Virus record (IMG/VR): IMGVR_UViG_3300037245_000806
Location: 62,001-126,000 of that record
Reading direction: 5' to 3' (one strand)
DNA length: 64,000 nucleotides
Source: a virus
Part shown: piece after piece, positions 35,501 through 42,848 of the stretch
Layout: every line of letters starts with the position of its first letter
How positions within the stretch are numbered: position 1 is the first letter of the stretch
Made by a program: the position numbers and the translations under genes
The notes under the pieces: model-generated
Told to the model about the DNA's origin: nothing
The model's input: the letters and a program-made list of their open reading frames with translations, nothing else
Databases searched by the model: none

Positions 35501-38500
35501 CTTCTTGTCGAACTCCTTCTTCTCCTGCTCGCCCTTCGTCGCCGCGATGTGCCCGTGCATGAATGAAGCATGAGCCGCATCACCACGGGTGCCACTGCGA
35601 CCGTACTCCTCGATGGCCGCTGCTTCCGCGAGGTCTTCGTAGTCATCCCCATCAATGGACTCTGCAACATAGGTCGCATTGAGGGCCTGAGCCACAACGT
35701 CTTTACCGGACCCCTTCTTGGTGAGCTTCACGTGACGATACATCTGAAGGAGCAGTAGTCCCGCTGAGACCTCAGGCTCCGAGAGCCCCGTGGCCTTCAC
35801 GATGGCCTTGCCAGTGATAGGCTTCTTCGCCTTCTTCACCGCAGCGAGCATCGCCTTCTCACGCTTGTCCAGCGGCGCGCGCTCATCGAGGTCGTCCTCG
35901 GAGACAGTCTTCTTCTTGCACTTCACGCAGTACCCTGTCGCGGCGAGCACCTTGCTGCCGCAGCCCGGACACTTGACGGTCCCCGTAGTGGCCTTCTCAT
36001 CGAGCATGGCTTCGGAGTGCAGGAGCAAGTCCTCCGCATCCTCATCCGCGATGTGCCCCATGTCCTCGCCGTCAATCACGAGCGAGTAGGTATCGTCGTC
36101 CTCCGTAACGATCTCGATCTCGCACTCCTTGACCTTGCGGTCAAGCTGGATCATGTGACCAAGCTTGGCCTCGTCATCGCGGAGCGGCCTGACCCACGTG
36201 CCCTTGCCCTTCACCTTCCACCCGGCGGCGGTCATACCGAGCGCGCGTGAAACAGCGCGGAGAATCGTCTTGATCTGGTTGTCGCCCTCAGCTGCCGGGG
36301 CACCCAACGTGACCTGCGCAGTCTTGCCAACAACCTTGCGCGTTGCGATGGGGTTGTCGGCACCGCGACGAACTGCAACAAGGGCGTCACCCTTGATGCC
36401 GATGGTCCTCGTAGTACGCCCCTTGCCATCGCCGCCGCGCACGAAGTCCGAGATAACTATCTTGGCCTTCATCGGGATGCTATAGCCCTTCACCTCATCG
36501 ACTGACTCGATGATCGAGAGCCCCTCTGCCTTGGCTGCCTTGCGGATTGCGTTGACCCATGTCTGACTCACGTTGCCCTGCGGATCACCGAGCACAATCC
36601 GGTTGCCCTTGCGCGTAGCGAGCGGGTCTTTGCGACCGCGCGAAGGTCCGGTGAGGATGTCGCCCTCGATGTCAAGGTTCTTCGCCTTGACGCCCGAGCC
36701 ATCCTTGCCCTGCACGAAGGCCTTGATCATCTTGCGGTCGCCCGCCTTCAGCTTGTAGCCCATGGACTCCCGTAGTCGTGACACAGTGTTATCATCTTCG
36801 CCGAGGGCGAGGAGACGCATGCGACAGGCGCTTTCGACCGCTACGTCCCGAGTCGCTATAAACTCGTGGCTTCTCCCACTTTTGATGCCTTCAAACAGGC
36901 TCGTAACACAACGTTCGCCCTCCACAACAGTACCATGCTCCTCAACGTACTCCTGAAAGAAGGCTTCAACCATGACGTCAAACTCGTTGGGAAGGTCCGC
37001 ATAGAATTCAACCATCTTCTCAAGAAGGCTATGGACTTCCTGTAGTGTGATCGGAACCCTGTACGCCTGACCGCCAACCTGTACCAACGTCTTCCCATCA
37101 TCCGTACCATCCCTGCGTGCGGTCCATGAAAGGAACTTGGACTGAAAGCCCTCCTCCCCCTCCATGTACAGCGGGCCTTGCTGTAGTTCAGGCTCGAAGC
37201 CCACGCACAGTACCTCACCGGGGTGGATCATCTTGTTCTCGCCTGAGCCCACCACGGGAGCGCCTATAAGATTGTGCGAACCCTCGGGGTCATCCTTACC
37301 CTTGTCTGACTCACTGACATCCTTGCTGAGGCTCTTGAGCATACGCAGGTCTGTTGCCACCGAAGCGTTCTTCTTCTTCTTGCCTGACTTGATATCCTTC
37401 CGCAGCTGCCTGAGGGCTTTCTTCATCCCGTCCGCTGTGGCCCGCACTCCATAGCCCTTGGCGTACTGCTTCAGTTCCCTGCTGTGACCGTAGGCTTCGT
37501 CGATACCTTCGTTGGGGGCCTTCGCGCTGAACTTCTTGACTTCCTTCTTGAGCACGTGTGTCTGGACTCCCGGTTCGAGTTCCACCTTGTACCCGGTCGC
37601 GGTCTTCTTGATAACCGTGACGGTCTTGCCCTTGGCGTACTTCTTGCCCTTGAGCTTCAGGTCCGTAGTGAGCATGTACGCCTCGTCGATAGACTCGAAG
37701 GGCTTCGTGAGTTTCGTCATGCGCGCATACGGGAGCTTGTCCCAATGCGCGTGGGCAGCCTTGACCACTTCAGCCTTCTCCTTCGGATCGCCGTAGTCAC
37801 CGAAGGACATCGCAGCTTTCTTCCACCCTCTCGGGCTCAGCTTCTTCAGGCGCTTCTGAATCTTCTTGACCGTCTTCACCTCGTTGTCGGCGAAGCTCAG
37901 GATCATGAAGGCGACAAGGTCTTTGATGGTACCCTTGTCTGCTTCGTCGAGGTCTTCCACTTTGGGGAACCACAGCCCGCCGTTGCCATACCACCGCACG
38001 CCATTGGCATCCTCAACACAGAGGATACTGTTCTCGGCATCCTCATTGAGCGTGGAGTCGTGCAGGTCGGGGTACAGGAACTGGAACGCATTGTCAGTGA
38101 CCCCACCCTCTTCGCAGATGGCTACGTAGTCTGCCTTGGTCTCGGGGCGCAGGCCCTCGGTCTTCATCGCGGGGTCTTCCTCTTTGGACTTCGCGGTTGC
38201 CTTGGCGAAGCCCGCACGCTTCGGGAAGCATTCGATGATCGTGAAGTCGCTGACCTGACCGGACTCGAAGTCGGTATCGCCAGCGGTGACGAGAGTGTCC
38301 AGCTTGCAGAAACCCCTCACACCTTCGTTGAGCTTCTGAAGAGGCTCGGCAGCAATCTTGCCTTGGAAGATCGCGAGGAACGTAGTGTCCGTTCCTTCGA
38401 GTTGTGTCTCAAGGAACTGCGTGATGAGGTCGCCGCACTTCTCCATGAGGTACGCCTCGAAGAGGATCGCGGCCATGCCCGTGTCGGTGTTGCTGAAGGC

Positions 38501-38830
38501 CGGGCTCTTGTCGGTGAAGTTCTTGGCGAACTCGCGGGCGCTCTGCTTCTCGTCCTGAAACCCGGAGGCGACTTCGAGGATGAGGTCAATGTACTCGTCG
38601 CGGTGTGAGATGCTGCCGGTGATGGTAGCGGGGAGGTCGAGGCTCGACCGGAGCTTGGCAACCTTCTTATAGAATCCGCTGGCCTTCTTCTGGCGAACCG
38701 ATGCCTTCTGCTTGGCACTCAGGCGCTTGGGCTTCCTGAACTTCATGAGCCTGCGGCGCTTCTTGGCCTTGATGCCCTGTAGTCTGCGCTGGGAGGAAGA
38801 CTGCCGACGAACGGTTGCCTCAAATACCAT
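32585..38830 (-). CDS. Giant polyprotein-like protein, 2081 aa
   Basis: ATG at 38828-38830 after GAGAGGGGTAAACG. An N-terminal basic segment and a domain of about 290 residues are followed by about 18 small domains, each bounded by E-[SGD]-[ILV]-D-E-type motifs, for example near residues 292, 378, 440, 773, 940, 977, 1135, 1251, 1315, 1371, 1447, 1518, 1598, 1753 and 1826; the last residues are PALDE. Domains include zinc ribbons, a winged-helix-like module, KOW-like basic modules, two tandem copies of one domain (about 690-770 and 775-860) and a YKKGYARG helix. The motif equals the T4 gp21-type (I/L)xE rule, so I infer a head-internal polyprotein processed during capsid maturation. Confidence 0.65.
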   Translation of the reverse strand: MVFEATVRRQSSSQRRLQGIKAKKRRRLMKFRKPKRLSAKQKASVRQKKASGFYKKVAKLRSSLDLPATITGSISHRDEYIDLILEVASGFQDEKQSAREFAKNFTDKSPAFSNTDTGMAAILFEAYLMEKCGDLITQFLETQLEGTDTTFLAIFQGKIAAEPLQKLNEGVRGFCKLDTLVTAGDTDFESGQVSDFTIIECFPKRAGFAKATAKSKEEDPAMKTEGLRPETKADYVAICEEGGVTDNAFQFLYPDLHDSTLNEDAENSILCVEDANGVRWYGNGGLWFPKVEDLDEADKGTIKDLVAFMILSFADNEVKTVKKIQKRLKKLSPRGWKKAAMSFGDYGDPKEKAEVVKAAHAHWDKLPYARMTKLTKPFESIDEAYMLTTDLKLKGKKYAKGKTVTVIKKTATGYKVELEPGVQTHVLKKEVKKFSAKAPNEGIDEAYGHSRELKQYAKGYGVRATADGMKKALRQLRKDIKSGKKKKNASVATDLRMLKSLSKDVSESDKGKDDPEGSHNLIGAPVVGSGENKMIHPGEVLCVGFEPELQQGPLYMEGEEGFQSKFLSWTARRDGTDDGKTLVQVGGQAYRVPITLQEVHSLLEKMVEFYADLPNEFDVMVEAFFQEYVEEHGTVVEGERCVTSLFEGIKSGRSHEFIATRDVAVESACRMRLLALGEDDNTVSRLRESMGYKLKAGDRKMIKAFVQGKDGSGVKAKNLDIEGDILTGPSRGRKDPLATRKGNRIVLGDPQGNVSQTWVNAIRKAAKAEGLSIIESVDEVKGYSIPMKAKIVISDFVRGGDGKGRTTRTIGIKGDALVAVRRGADNPIATRKVVGKTAQVTLGAPAAEGDNQIKTILRAVSRALGMTAAGWKVKGKGTWVRPLRDDEAKLGHMIQLDRKVKECEIEIVTEDDDTYSLVIDGEDMGHIADEDAEDLLLHSEAMLDEKATTGTVKCPGCGSKVLAATGYCVKCKKKTVSEDDLDERAPLDKREKAMLAAVKKAKKPITGKAIVKATGLSEPEVSAGLLLLQMYRHVKLTKKGSGKDVVAQALNATYVAESIDGDDYEDLAEAAAIEEYGRSGTRGDAAHASFMHGHIAATKGEQEKKEFDKKNWSRARIKAYKKGYARGVADKKKNESDDDLDEKGPTPGSDGKLTRKVGRHIVMTLGDVYGLGGFHTDKAGKYPNRFSVIVRPVFKGDEQVAVVTARLMGLSVLSMTPAGRGDKKALKDKEMLKALKKYGYVFGADYNKNPTEGLDEVFKKGQRITWTAPNGKLMQGAVISDVNNTLKVRVTNPRPKKGDEEVLVPIAKAKKTGPREGIDEADYVLVDSQNNPVRKTGVKKVFKSMTPKEAAKLNKSNEVANKGWKWRKKKAHESVDEAALASLKIMAKDDKGKLKVSGKTAVITLPSEDRRDSFMRTFSIEYPETNKKSIQFRGNTIVVNLNDPALKEDLDEAKTFKGTFSISNPRGTVPVNKDGSKGGVWKKGEGVADPTKLRDEGKYIVVVADGRKFLKADVKVVKEDVDLDEVVDVQEKRLAAILQARGYTHAVVQKGSGKPLYMKSMKLARIMLTEFPGGKIVTIDKISKKKTDEDFDGGDELEAAGLDEVSFTKGDYEYMTLKLSATGYAEVILVRRKSGSIANPREVWTGKAWVGGKQGELEAKGQKFDNARKAATVIKKVAESEDLEEDYAPGKKIVYRAKTGGGVVFLRYPKPVPHQDQFGVVILKGKKVIKDIGSHPTLKGAKGLADRAKDIKTEDLDEAAVTLEFGKLSKQKADDIAAVISSQTASGMRKDTDGTHYVIVQQKHMKYLLPALAKHGLKKGKGFTVKEDVDEADKGYTQDDLDKHPAAKKVINKMIGWLKKNNVAWDKWVVDSKGRLVFTFTRSLPVALVNKFDAAAKGDGKTLRDTFVSASNIKIGLWHLTKVLKALGEAVEGVTEAQLSTTYPGAGKVKEPTHMKALARKAGKTANEAIKLWGKAQAAVNKQYPDIKKSKDEGGDGSRYYKLVTAVFKNMLGLGKEECADVGPIMAEVRCEHCSSASIAFLNLTTVAKCVECGSDVVSPTGEVRPATEEEIEAADPALDE
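36779..36791. promoter_or_regulatory. 13-bp palindrome TGACACAGTGTTA inside the polyprotein gene
   Basis: Exact copy inside the coding region (encoding DDNTVS), about residue 680. With the adjoining GTAGT it repeats the 21 bp found at 28279-28299, which is not explained by protein similarity there. Confidence 0.55.
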
Positions 38831-38888
38831 CGTTTACCCCTCTCGAAGCCTGTAGTGTCTTCACGAGGGATCAAGGATAGGTGAGCCT

Positions 38889-38901
38889 TAACACAGTGTC
38901 A
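38889..38901. promoter_or_regulatory. 13-bp palindrome TAACACAGTGTCA
   Basis: Exact copy about 60-70 bp upstream of the 2081-residue polyprotein start and at the end of the HNH gene: a good operator position for the polyprotein. Confidence 0.6.
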
Positions 38902-39411
38902 AGCGACATGTTGCCACGATTTGCGCGTGACAACGGCACTGATTGCACCGAGACTTACAAGGTATTCCGCAGCAAGATCAGCGTATGTTACGCCACCAAC
39001 GGCATAGAGCGCCCTGATTTCTTTGACGTCACACGCGGTCAACTTGGAGCCATAATTCTTTTCACCCACGTTGTTTTGCAAGACAATGGCGCTATGCCTT
39101 TGGTTGTCTTCGGGTGTCGCGTACTCAAGGTTCACCAAGCGACAGTCAGCCTTAATGCCGTTTATGTGGTTCACGTGGTAGCCCCAAGGGCATGGGCCGA
39201 TGAACGCGGCGGCTACCTGTTGATGCACCTGAACTGTTTCAGCCATCCCGTCCACACTGAAGTCCAGATGCAAATAACCAGTGCTCAGATTAACATGCGT
39301 CTTTAGAATACCGCCGTTGGTCCTCTTGCGCGCGATACTGAAAATCCGACCTAAATCTGAAATACGGTAGTAGCCCACGTACCCTACAACGTCCTCCCAG
39401 AGTTCGACCAA
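38899..39411 (-). CDS. HNH homing endonuclease with NUMOD4 motif, 170 aa
   Basis: TTG start at 39409-39411 after GGGAGGCGTCAC. The N-terminus (GYVGYYRISDLGRIFSI) is a NUMOD4 motif; residues about 64-105 contain the HNH core (VHQQVAAAFIG, HVNHINGIKADCRLVNLEYAT). The C-terminal 50 residues look like a helix-turn-helix DNA-binding part. Such freestanding enzymes spread between phages by cutting target DNA. It looks less GC-rich than its neighbours and has only one GTAGT site, near its start, consistent with a later insertion. Confidence 0.85.
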   Translation of the reverse strand: MVELWEDVVGYVGYYRISDLGRIFSIARKRTNGGILKTHVNLSTGYLHLDFSVDGMAETVQVHQQVAAAFIGPCPWGYHVNHINGIKADCRLVNLEYATPEDNQRHSAIVLQNNVGEKNYGSKLTACDVKEIRALYAVGGVTYADLAAEYLVSLGAISAVVTRKSWQHVA

Positions 39412-39429
39412 GTGACGCCTCCCTTGTTG

Positions 39430-39855
39430 CTATCCCCGAGCTTGAACGATGCCGCCCGGTCCACCCCGCAGCTTACCACCCTCGCCGAGCATGCTGCCGG
39501 GGGCGGTCTGAATCTTGTCCTCCCTCAGCTGGTCCACCACGGCCTGCTTCAAGCCGTCACGGAGTTCCTTGGATGCCTTGGCCATCGCGGCGTCGTACTC
39601 CTTCTCGATCTCCGCGTAAGCTTCCTCCACGGTAGTGGCGGTCGGCAACGGTATGTCGAACTTCTTCGTCGCCTTGCCGCCCTCGAACTCGGCCTTGACC
39701 ATCGCGCGGACGCTGAAGCGCACCCAACCCTCAGGAGCCTTACCGGAGATGATGATGCTCTCGTCGAGGACGCGCTTGTTGTTGTCGCGGTACGACACCT
39801 TGCGCTCGATGAACGTGACATCCTTGTGCTCGTACTTCGGTGCTTTCGCAGACAT
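39430..39855 (-). CDS. Hypothetical protein, 141 aa
   Basis: ATG at 39853-39855 after GAAAGGAAG. A beta-rich first half (DVTFIERKVSYRD, WVRFSVRAMVKAEF) is followed by a helical stretch (EEAYAEIEKEYDAAMAKASK) and a Gly-rich tail. Not recognised; it could be a structural or DNA-binding accessory protein. Confidence 0.6.
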   Translation of the reverse strand: MSAKAPKYEHKDVTFIERKVSYRDNNKRVLDESIIISGKAPEGWVRFSVRAMVKAEFEGGKATKKFDIPLPTATTVEEAYAEIEKEYDAAMAKASKELRDGLKQAVVDQLREDKIQTAPGSMLGEGGKLRGGPGGIVQARG

Positions 39856-39891
39856 GGTACTTCCTTTCAGTAGGTGGGTGGGGGGCTGTCG

Positions 39892-40008
39892 CTATTGGCC
39901 AGCCCATGCTTGGTCGTCAGAGTTGTTTTGCTTCGCCCGTAAAAACCCTGAAGCAGCTTTCGCCGCACCGCCACGCGACCCAGCACCCAAAACGGCCCAC
40001 CCGCTCAT
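39892..40008 (-). CDS. Small Gly/Ala-rich protein, 38 aa
   Basis: ATG at 40006-40008 overlaps the upstream stop (AAATGA) with AGAGGAA just before it. Reads MSGWAVLGAGSRGGAAKAAS and ends in a polar tail. Very short, so moderate confidence; the coupling is the main support. Confidence 0.4.
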   Translation of the reverse strand: MSGWAVLGAGSRGGAAKAASGFLRAKQNNSDDQAWAGQ

Positions 40009-40790
40009 TTCCTCTTTCGTAGTGTCCCAGACTTCCCGCGCTTCGACAAGGGGGCTTTACGCCGCTGCTCCTTCGACCCCAACAGCTTCTTCGATACCGC
40101 TGGCACATGCACCGGCTTGGCCTCGACAGGTACCGGGTCACACACCATAGGGCCACATACCGGCGCGAGAAGCTCAGGCGTTATCAGCGACGTGAGGCTC
40201 GCCAGATTCTTGTCAATGTTCTCGGGGCTCAGGAACTCCTGCATGCGCCCACGTAGTTGACCGAGCCTCCGCGCGAACTCCTCAAGGCATTCCGTGTTGG
40301 CATCCGATGCGAGTACGAGCGCCCGCGTCGTACCCCGCGCACCCATCTCTTTCAGGTTGGGCCAGCCCTTGCGAATGTCTTGGCCCCGCCCACGGCTAGA
40401 CTCCATGCGGTGTACAGTCTCACCCTCTGGCGTCTCCCCGACCTGAATGTAAGTCCAATCCAACTCGACGCCAGCACTGTTGCCCTTCCACGTCCTGAAG
40501 CTCTCCTCCACCTCGACGATCCAATACTCTTCCCACTTGATCGCGTAGTGGTCTGCCAGCGCATCCATGACTGCCCCGCGCAGCGCCTCGATATCCGTGG
40601 ACCACAGATTGATCTTCAACTCGGGGATGTCAACGCCGAAGGTCGCGCTGAGGGTCTGCTGCGGTCCAGCATATCGCTTCGACTCGCGACCGGCAGGAGG
40701 CTCTGCCGTCTTGTGCAAGCGCACTGGCACCTTGAACGTTTCACCGTGGCGCTTGAACGTGAACGCGTCAACGATCTTACCTACTGGCAT
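40005..40790 (-). CDS. Hypothetical protein with basic tail, 261 aa
   Basis: ATG at 40788-40790 (MPVGKIVDAF) is preferred to a longer frame. The first half alternates beta strands and helices (LKINLWSTDIEALRGAVM; YWIVEVEESFRTWKG); the C-terminal 30 residues are very basic (KKLLGSKEQRRKAPLSKRG and onward). One of several proteins in this window with a Lys/Arg-rich terminal tail. Not recognised. Confidence 0.6.
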   Translation of the reverse strand: MPVGKIVDAFTFKRHGETFKVPVRLHKTAEPPAGRESKRYAGPQQTLSATFGVDIPELKINLWSTDIEALRGAVMDALADHYAIKWEEYWIVEVEESFRTWKGNSAGVELDWTYIQVGETPEGETVHRMESSRGRGQDIRKGWPNLKEMGARGTTRALVLASDANTECLEEFARRLGQLRGRMQEFLSPENIDKNLASLTSLITPELLAPVCGPMVCDPVPVEAKPVHVPAVSKKLLGSKEQRRKAPLSKRGKSGTLRKRK

Positions 40791-41010
40791 TCGGGTTCTC
40801 CATGACGTGTGCAACAGCGGCCTGCACTGAAGCAAATGTTCTAGGGCTGTAGTCGCCCATGCGGGCGATGACCCGAACGCGTTGCCCGGCCTGCTGAACC
40901 TGCCCGAGCAACTGCCTACCCTTGAACACCATGCGCAGTGTTGACGGTGGCGAAGGGTCGTGAAGCTCGATACCCTCAGGCACTTCGTAGTCGTCGAACA
41001 ACGTCATCAT
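40777..41010 (-). CDS. Hypothetical protein, 77 aa
   Basis: Begins with two adjacent ATGs overlapping the upstream stop. Beta strands (TLRMVFKGRQLLGQVQ, RVRVIARMG) then a helix. Overlaps the next gene's start by 14 bp. Not recognised. Confidence 0.55.
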   Translation of the reverse strand: MMTLFDDYEVPEGIELHDPSPPSTLRMVFKGRQLLGQVQQAGQRVRVIARMGDYSPRTFASVQAAVAHVMENPNASR

Positions 41011-41492
41011 GCGTGCATCCTACTTCGCAGGCTGCTGCTGCTGCGAGTCTTGCCGTTGGCGGGCTTCTTGTCCGGTGCCGGGGCATCGTGCATCAGCGCT
41101 GCAATGCTCGTGCGTACCGGGGCGTCCTCCTCGTGGAGCAACTCATCGATCTCCACGCTGGCATGCACGAGCGCCTCAGGCATGCACTCGTCCACCTGCA
41201 CAGAAGGCTCAGCCGCCTTCGCCTCATTGGCCTCCTTGATCGCTGCCATCACGGCCTCCCGCTGCTCGTCGGCGTCAGCAACGTCTTCGTCGGTCGGCAT
41301 GAATAGCTGCCCGTCAATCCACACGCACCCCTCGGGGCTTTCCTCCCACAGGTCGAGGAGCCATCGCGTGGCGTACCAGCGATTCTTCGTCTCGCCCATG
41401 CTGAGGGTACCATGCTCTATGGCGTCCTCAGGTTTACCGGTGCGCGAGAAGCTCAGGCGCGGCTGATTGTCGAAGTCGTGTTCGTAGTACAA
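41007..41492 (-). CDS. Hypothetical acidic protein, 161 aa
   Basis: The frame opens at a TTG (41490-41492) after GGGAAT, only 2 bp from the thymidylate kinase stop. It is acidic, with a Trp-containing first half (WYATRWLLDLWEE) and a low-complexity Ser/Arg tail. Start uncertain. Not recognised. Confidence 0.5.
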   Translation of the reverse strand: MYYEHDFDNQPRLSFSRTGKPEDAIEHGTLSMGETKNRWYATRWLLDLWEESPEGCVWIDGQLFMPTDEDVADADEQREAVMAAIKEANEAKAAEPSVQVDECMPEALVHASVEIDELLHEEDAPVRTSIAALMHDAPAPDKKPANGKTRSSSSLRSRMHA

Positions 41493-41494
41493 TG

Positions 41495-42124
41495 CTAGAT
41501 TCCCCTCGCTATCCGTGCATCGACCGCTGCGACTATGTGCTCTGCAAGCGTCTCGGCACAGAAAACTTCAGCGTCCAACGCGGTGAGGTACGTGGGCACG
41601 AGTTCCGTGTACGCTTCGCGGAGCTTCTGCTGGAAGGGCAGACCCTGCATCTCGAAACGATCCTTGAACCCCTCCCCGGACATGTTTGCCGAGCGGCGCA
41701 TCGCCACCTTGGGTGACACGTCGAGGAGGAAGCTGAGTTCCTTCTCGGTACGAAAATCAGACACGCGCGCGTTCGTCGTGACAATGAGGTCGGAGGGCAC
41801 ACCCTCTATGGATTGGTAGGCATAGGTGCTCATCCACCAGCGGTCAAGTATCACGATCCTCCCCGCCTTGAGCGAGTCGAGAAGATGCTCATGGATAAGC
41901 TGGACCCGAGCGGCGGTGAACATAAGCATCTGCGTCATGGGGCAGAGGTGTACCTCGGGGCGCTTGAGCATGCTCCGTAGTTCCTCCCCGATGGCCGTCG
42001 AACCGGGGTCGCGGTATGCGTCAACCGCATAGCCCTTGTCAGCGAGCATCTCGGTCAGGAGCACCATCACTGACGACTTGCCCGAACCGTTGAGACCCTC
42101 AAGCACAATCACTGGCATCGACAT
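41495..42124 (-). CDS. tmk: Thymidylate kinase, 209 aa
   Basis: ATG at 42122-42124 after GGAAGTTGTG. The P-loop GLNGSGKSS lies at residues 10-18, the DRW motif with following Tyr residues at 94-103, and the lid-like Arg-rich region after residue 140. It phosphorylates dTMP to dTDP. Together with the ThyX gene about 1 kb upstream it supplies dTTP for phage replication. Length is normal for the family. Confidence 0.85.
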   Translation of the reverse strand: MSMPVIVLEGLNGSGKSSVMVLLTEMLADKGYAVDAYRDPGSTAIGEELRSMLKRPEVHLCPMTQMLMFTAARVQLIHEHLLDSLKAGRIVILDRWWMSTYAYQSIEGVPSDLIVTTNARVSDFRTEKELSFLLDVSPKVAMRRSANMSGEGFKDRFEMQGLPFQQKLREAYTELVPTYLTALDAEVFCAETLAEHIVAAVDARIARGI

Positions 42125-42815
42125 CACAACTTCCTTCCGGTGGTAGTTCAGGCATGCTCTTCCACATGCGGCGACGGTCAACAATCGCAATAGCCATCGT
42201 AACGAGCCCGGTCAGCAAACCTAGCCCCGCGACCACAACCACTGAACACGCCAAGAGCCGCGTGCTTAGGAAGCGTGGTATCTGCAAGGCAAGGCCACTG
42301 GCTATGATGAGTGCGAGGGGGCGGTTGGTCCTGCTGCGTATCGCTTCAAGGAGTTCCATGCGCTTGTGGCAAATCGCGATTACATCCTCGTGCGCCGAGT
42401 CCTGCTTCTTTCGTAACACAGTGTCAACCTCCCGCCGATGATTACGGCGTGCCCGATGCACAGCAAGGCGACCGCGTAGTGCCTTCAACTCCTTCTCATG
42501 TGCCTCGGGAGACTTGGCCCGGCGAGCATCGTCAGCTGCGTCCAACTCACCCGACACAAAAGATATGTGGCAACTCAGACCGAAGTAATGCTCACGCTCA
42601 ACAAGAGACGCCGGGATAGCGCCAGCAAACAACGCGTCCTCAACACCGTCAGCGTCAAGCAGCATGTACCGTGCGCGACCATTTACGGTCATGGTTGTCG
42701 GGTCAAAGTCCATGATACGCGCGATACGCTTCATGTACTCCGCGTCACCAAACAGGAAGTTATTGTGTAAGTACGGGCCATCAGACCGCCCCAGATACTT
42801 CCGTTGCTTGGCCAC
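42099..42815 (-). CDS. Membrane protein with helical cytoplasmic domain, 238 aa
   Basis: The GTG at 42813-42815 is chosen because GAGAGGG lies 8 bp upstream; the element between them contains an ACTAC site. A globular-to-helical N-terminal part is followed by two membrane segments near residues 165-215 (PLALIIASGLALQIP; CSVVVVAGLGLLTGLVTMAI). A palindrome inside the gene (42414-42426) has GGGAGG before a GTG, so a shorter product beginning at that GTG is possible. Confidence 0.6.
   Translation of the reverse strand: MAKQRKYLGRSDGPYLHNNFLFGDAEYMKRIARIMDFDPTTMTVNGRARYMLLDADGVEDALFAGAIPASLVEREHYFGLSCHISFVSGELDAADDARRAKSPEAHEKELKALRGRLAVHRARRNHRREVDTVLRKKQDSAHEDVIAICHKRMELLEAIRSRTNRPLALIIASGLALQIPRFLSTRLLACSVVVVAGLGLLTGLVTMAIAIVDRRRMWKSMPELPPEGSCDVDASDCA
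42414..42426. promoter_or_regulatory. 13-bp palindrome TAACACAGTGTCA inside a gene
   Basis: Exact copy. On the minus strand GGGAGG, 8 bp, then a GTG within the palindrome forms a good ribosome site, in frame with the host gene. Confidence 0.55.
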
Positions 42816-42848
42816 CGTAGTCACCCTCTCAGCCAACCCGAATGAAGA

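Noticed and set aside
32585-38830. Explaining the ESIDE repeats as low-complexity acidic linkers
   Set aside because: The motif keeps a hydrophobic residue two before the final E, follows domain borders and ends the protein, which is better explained by protease sites, though cleavage is unproven.
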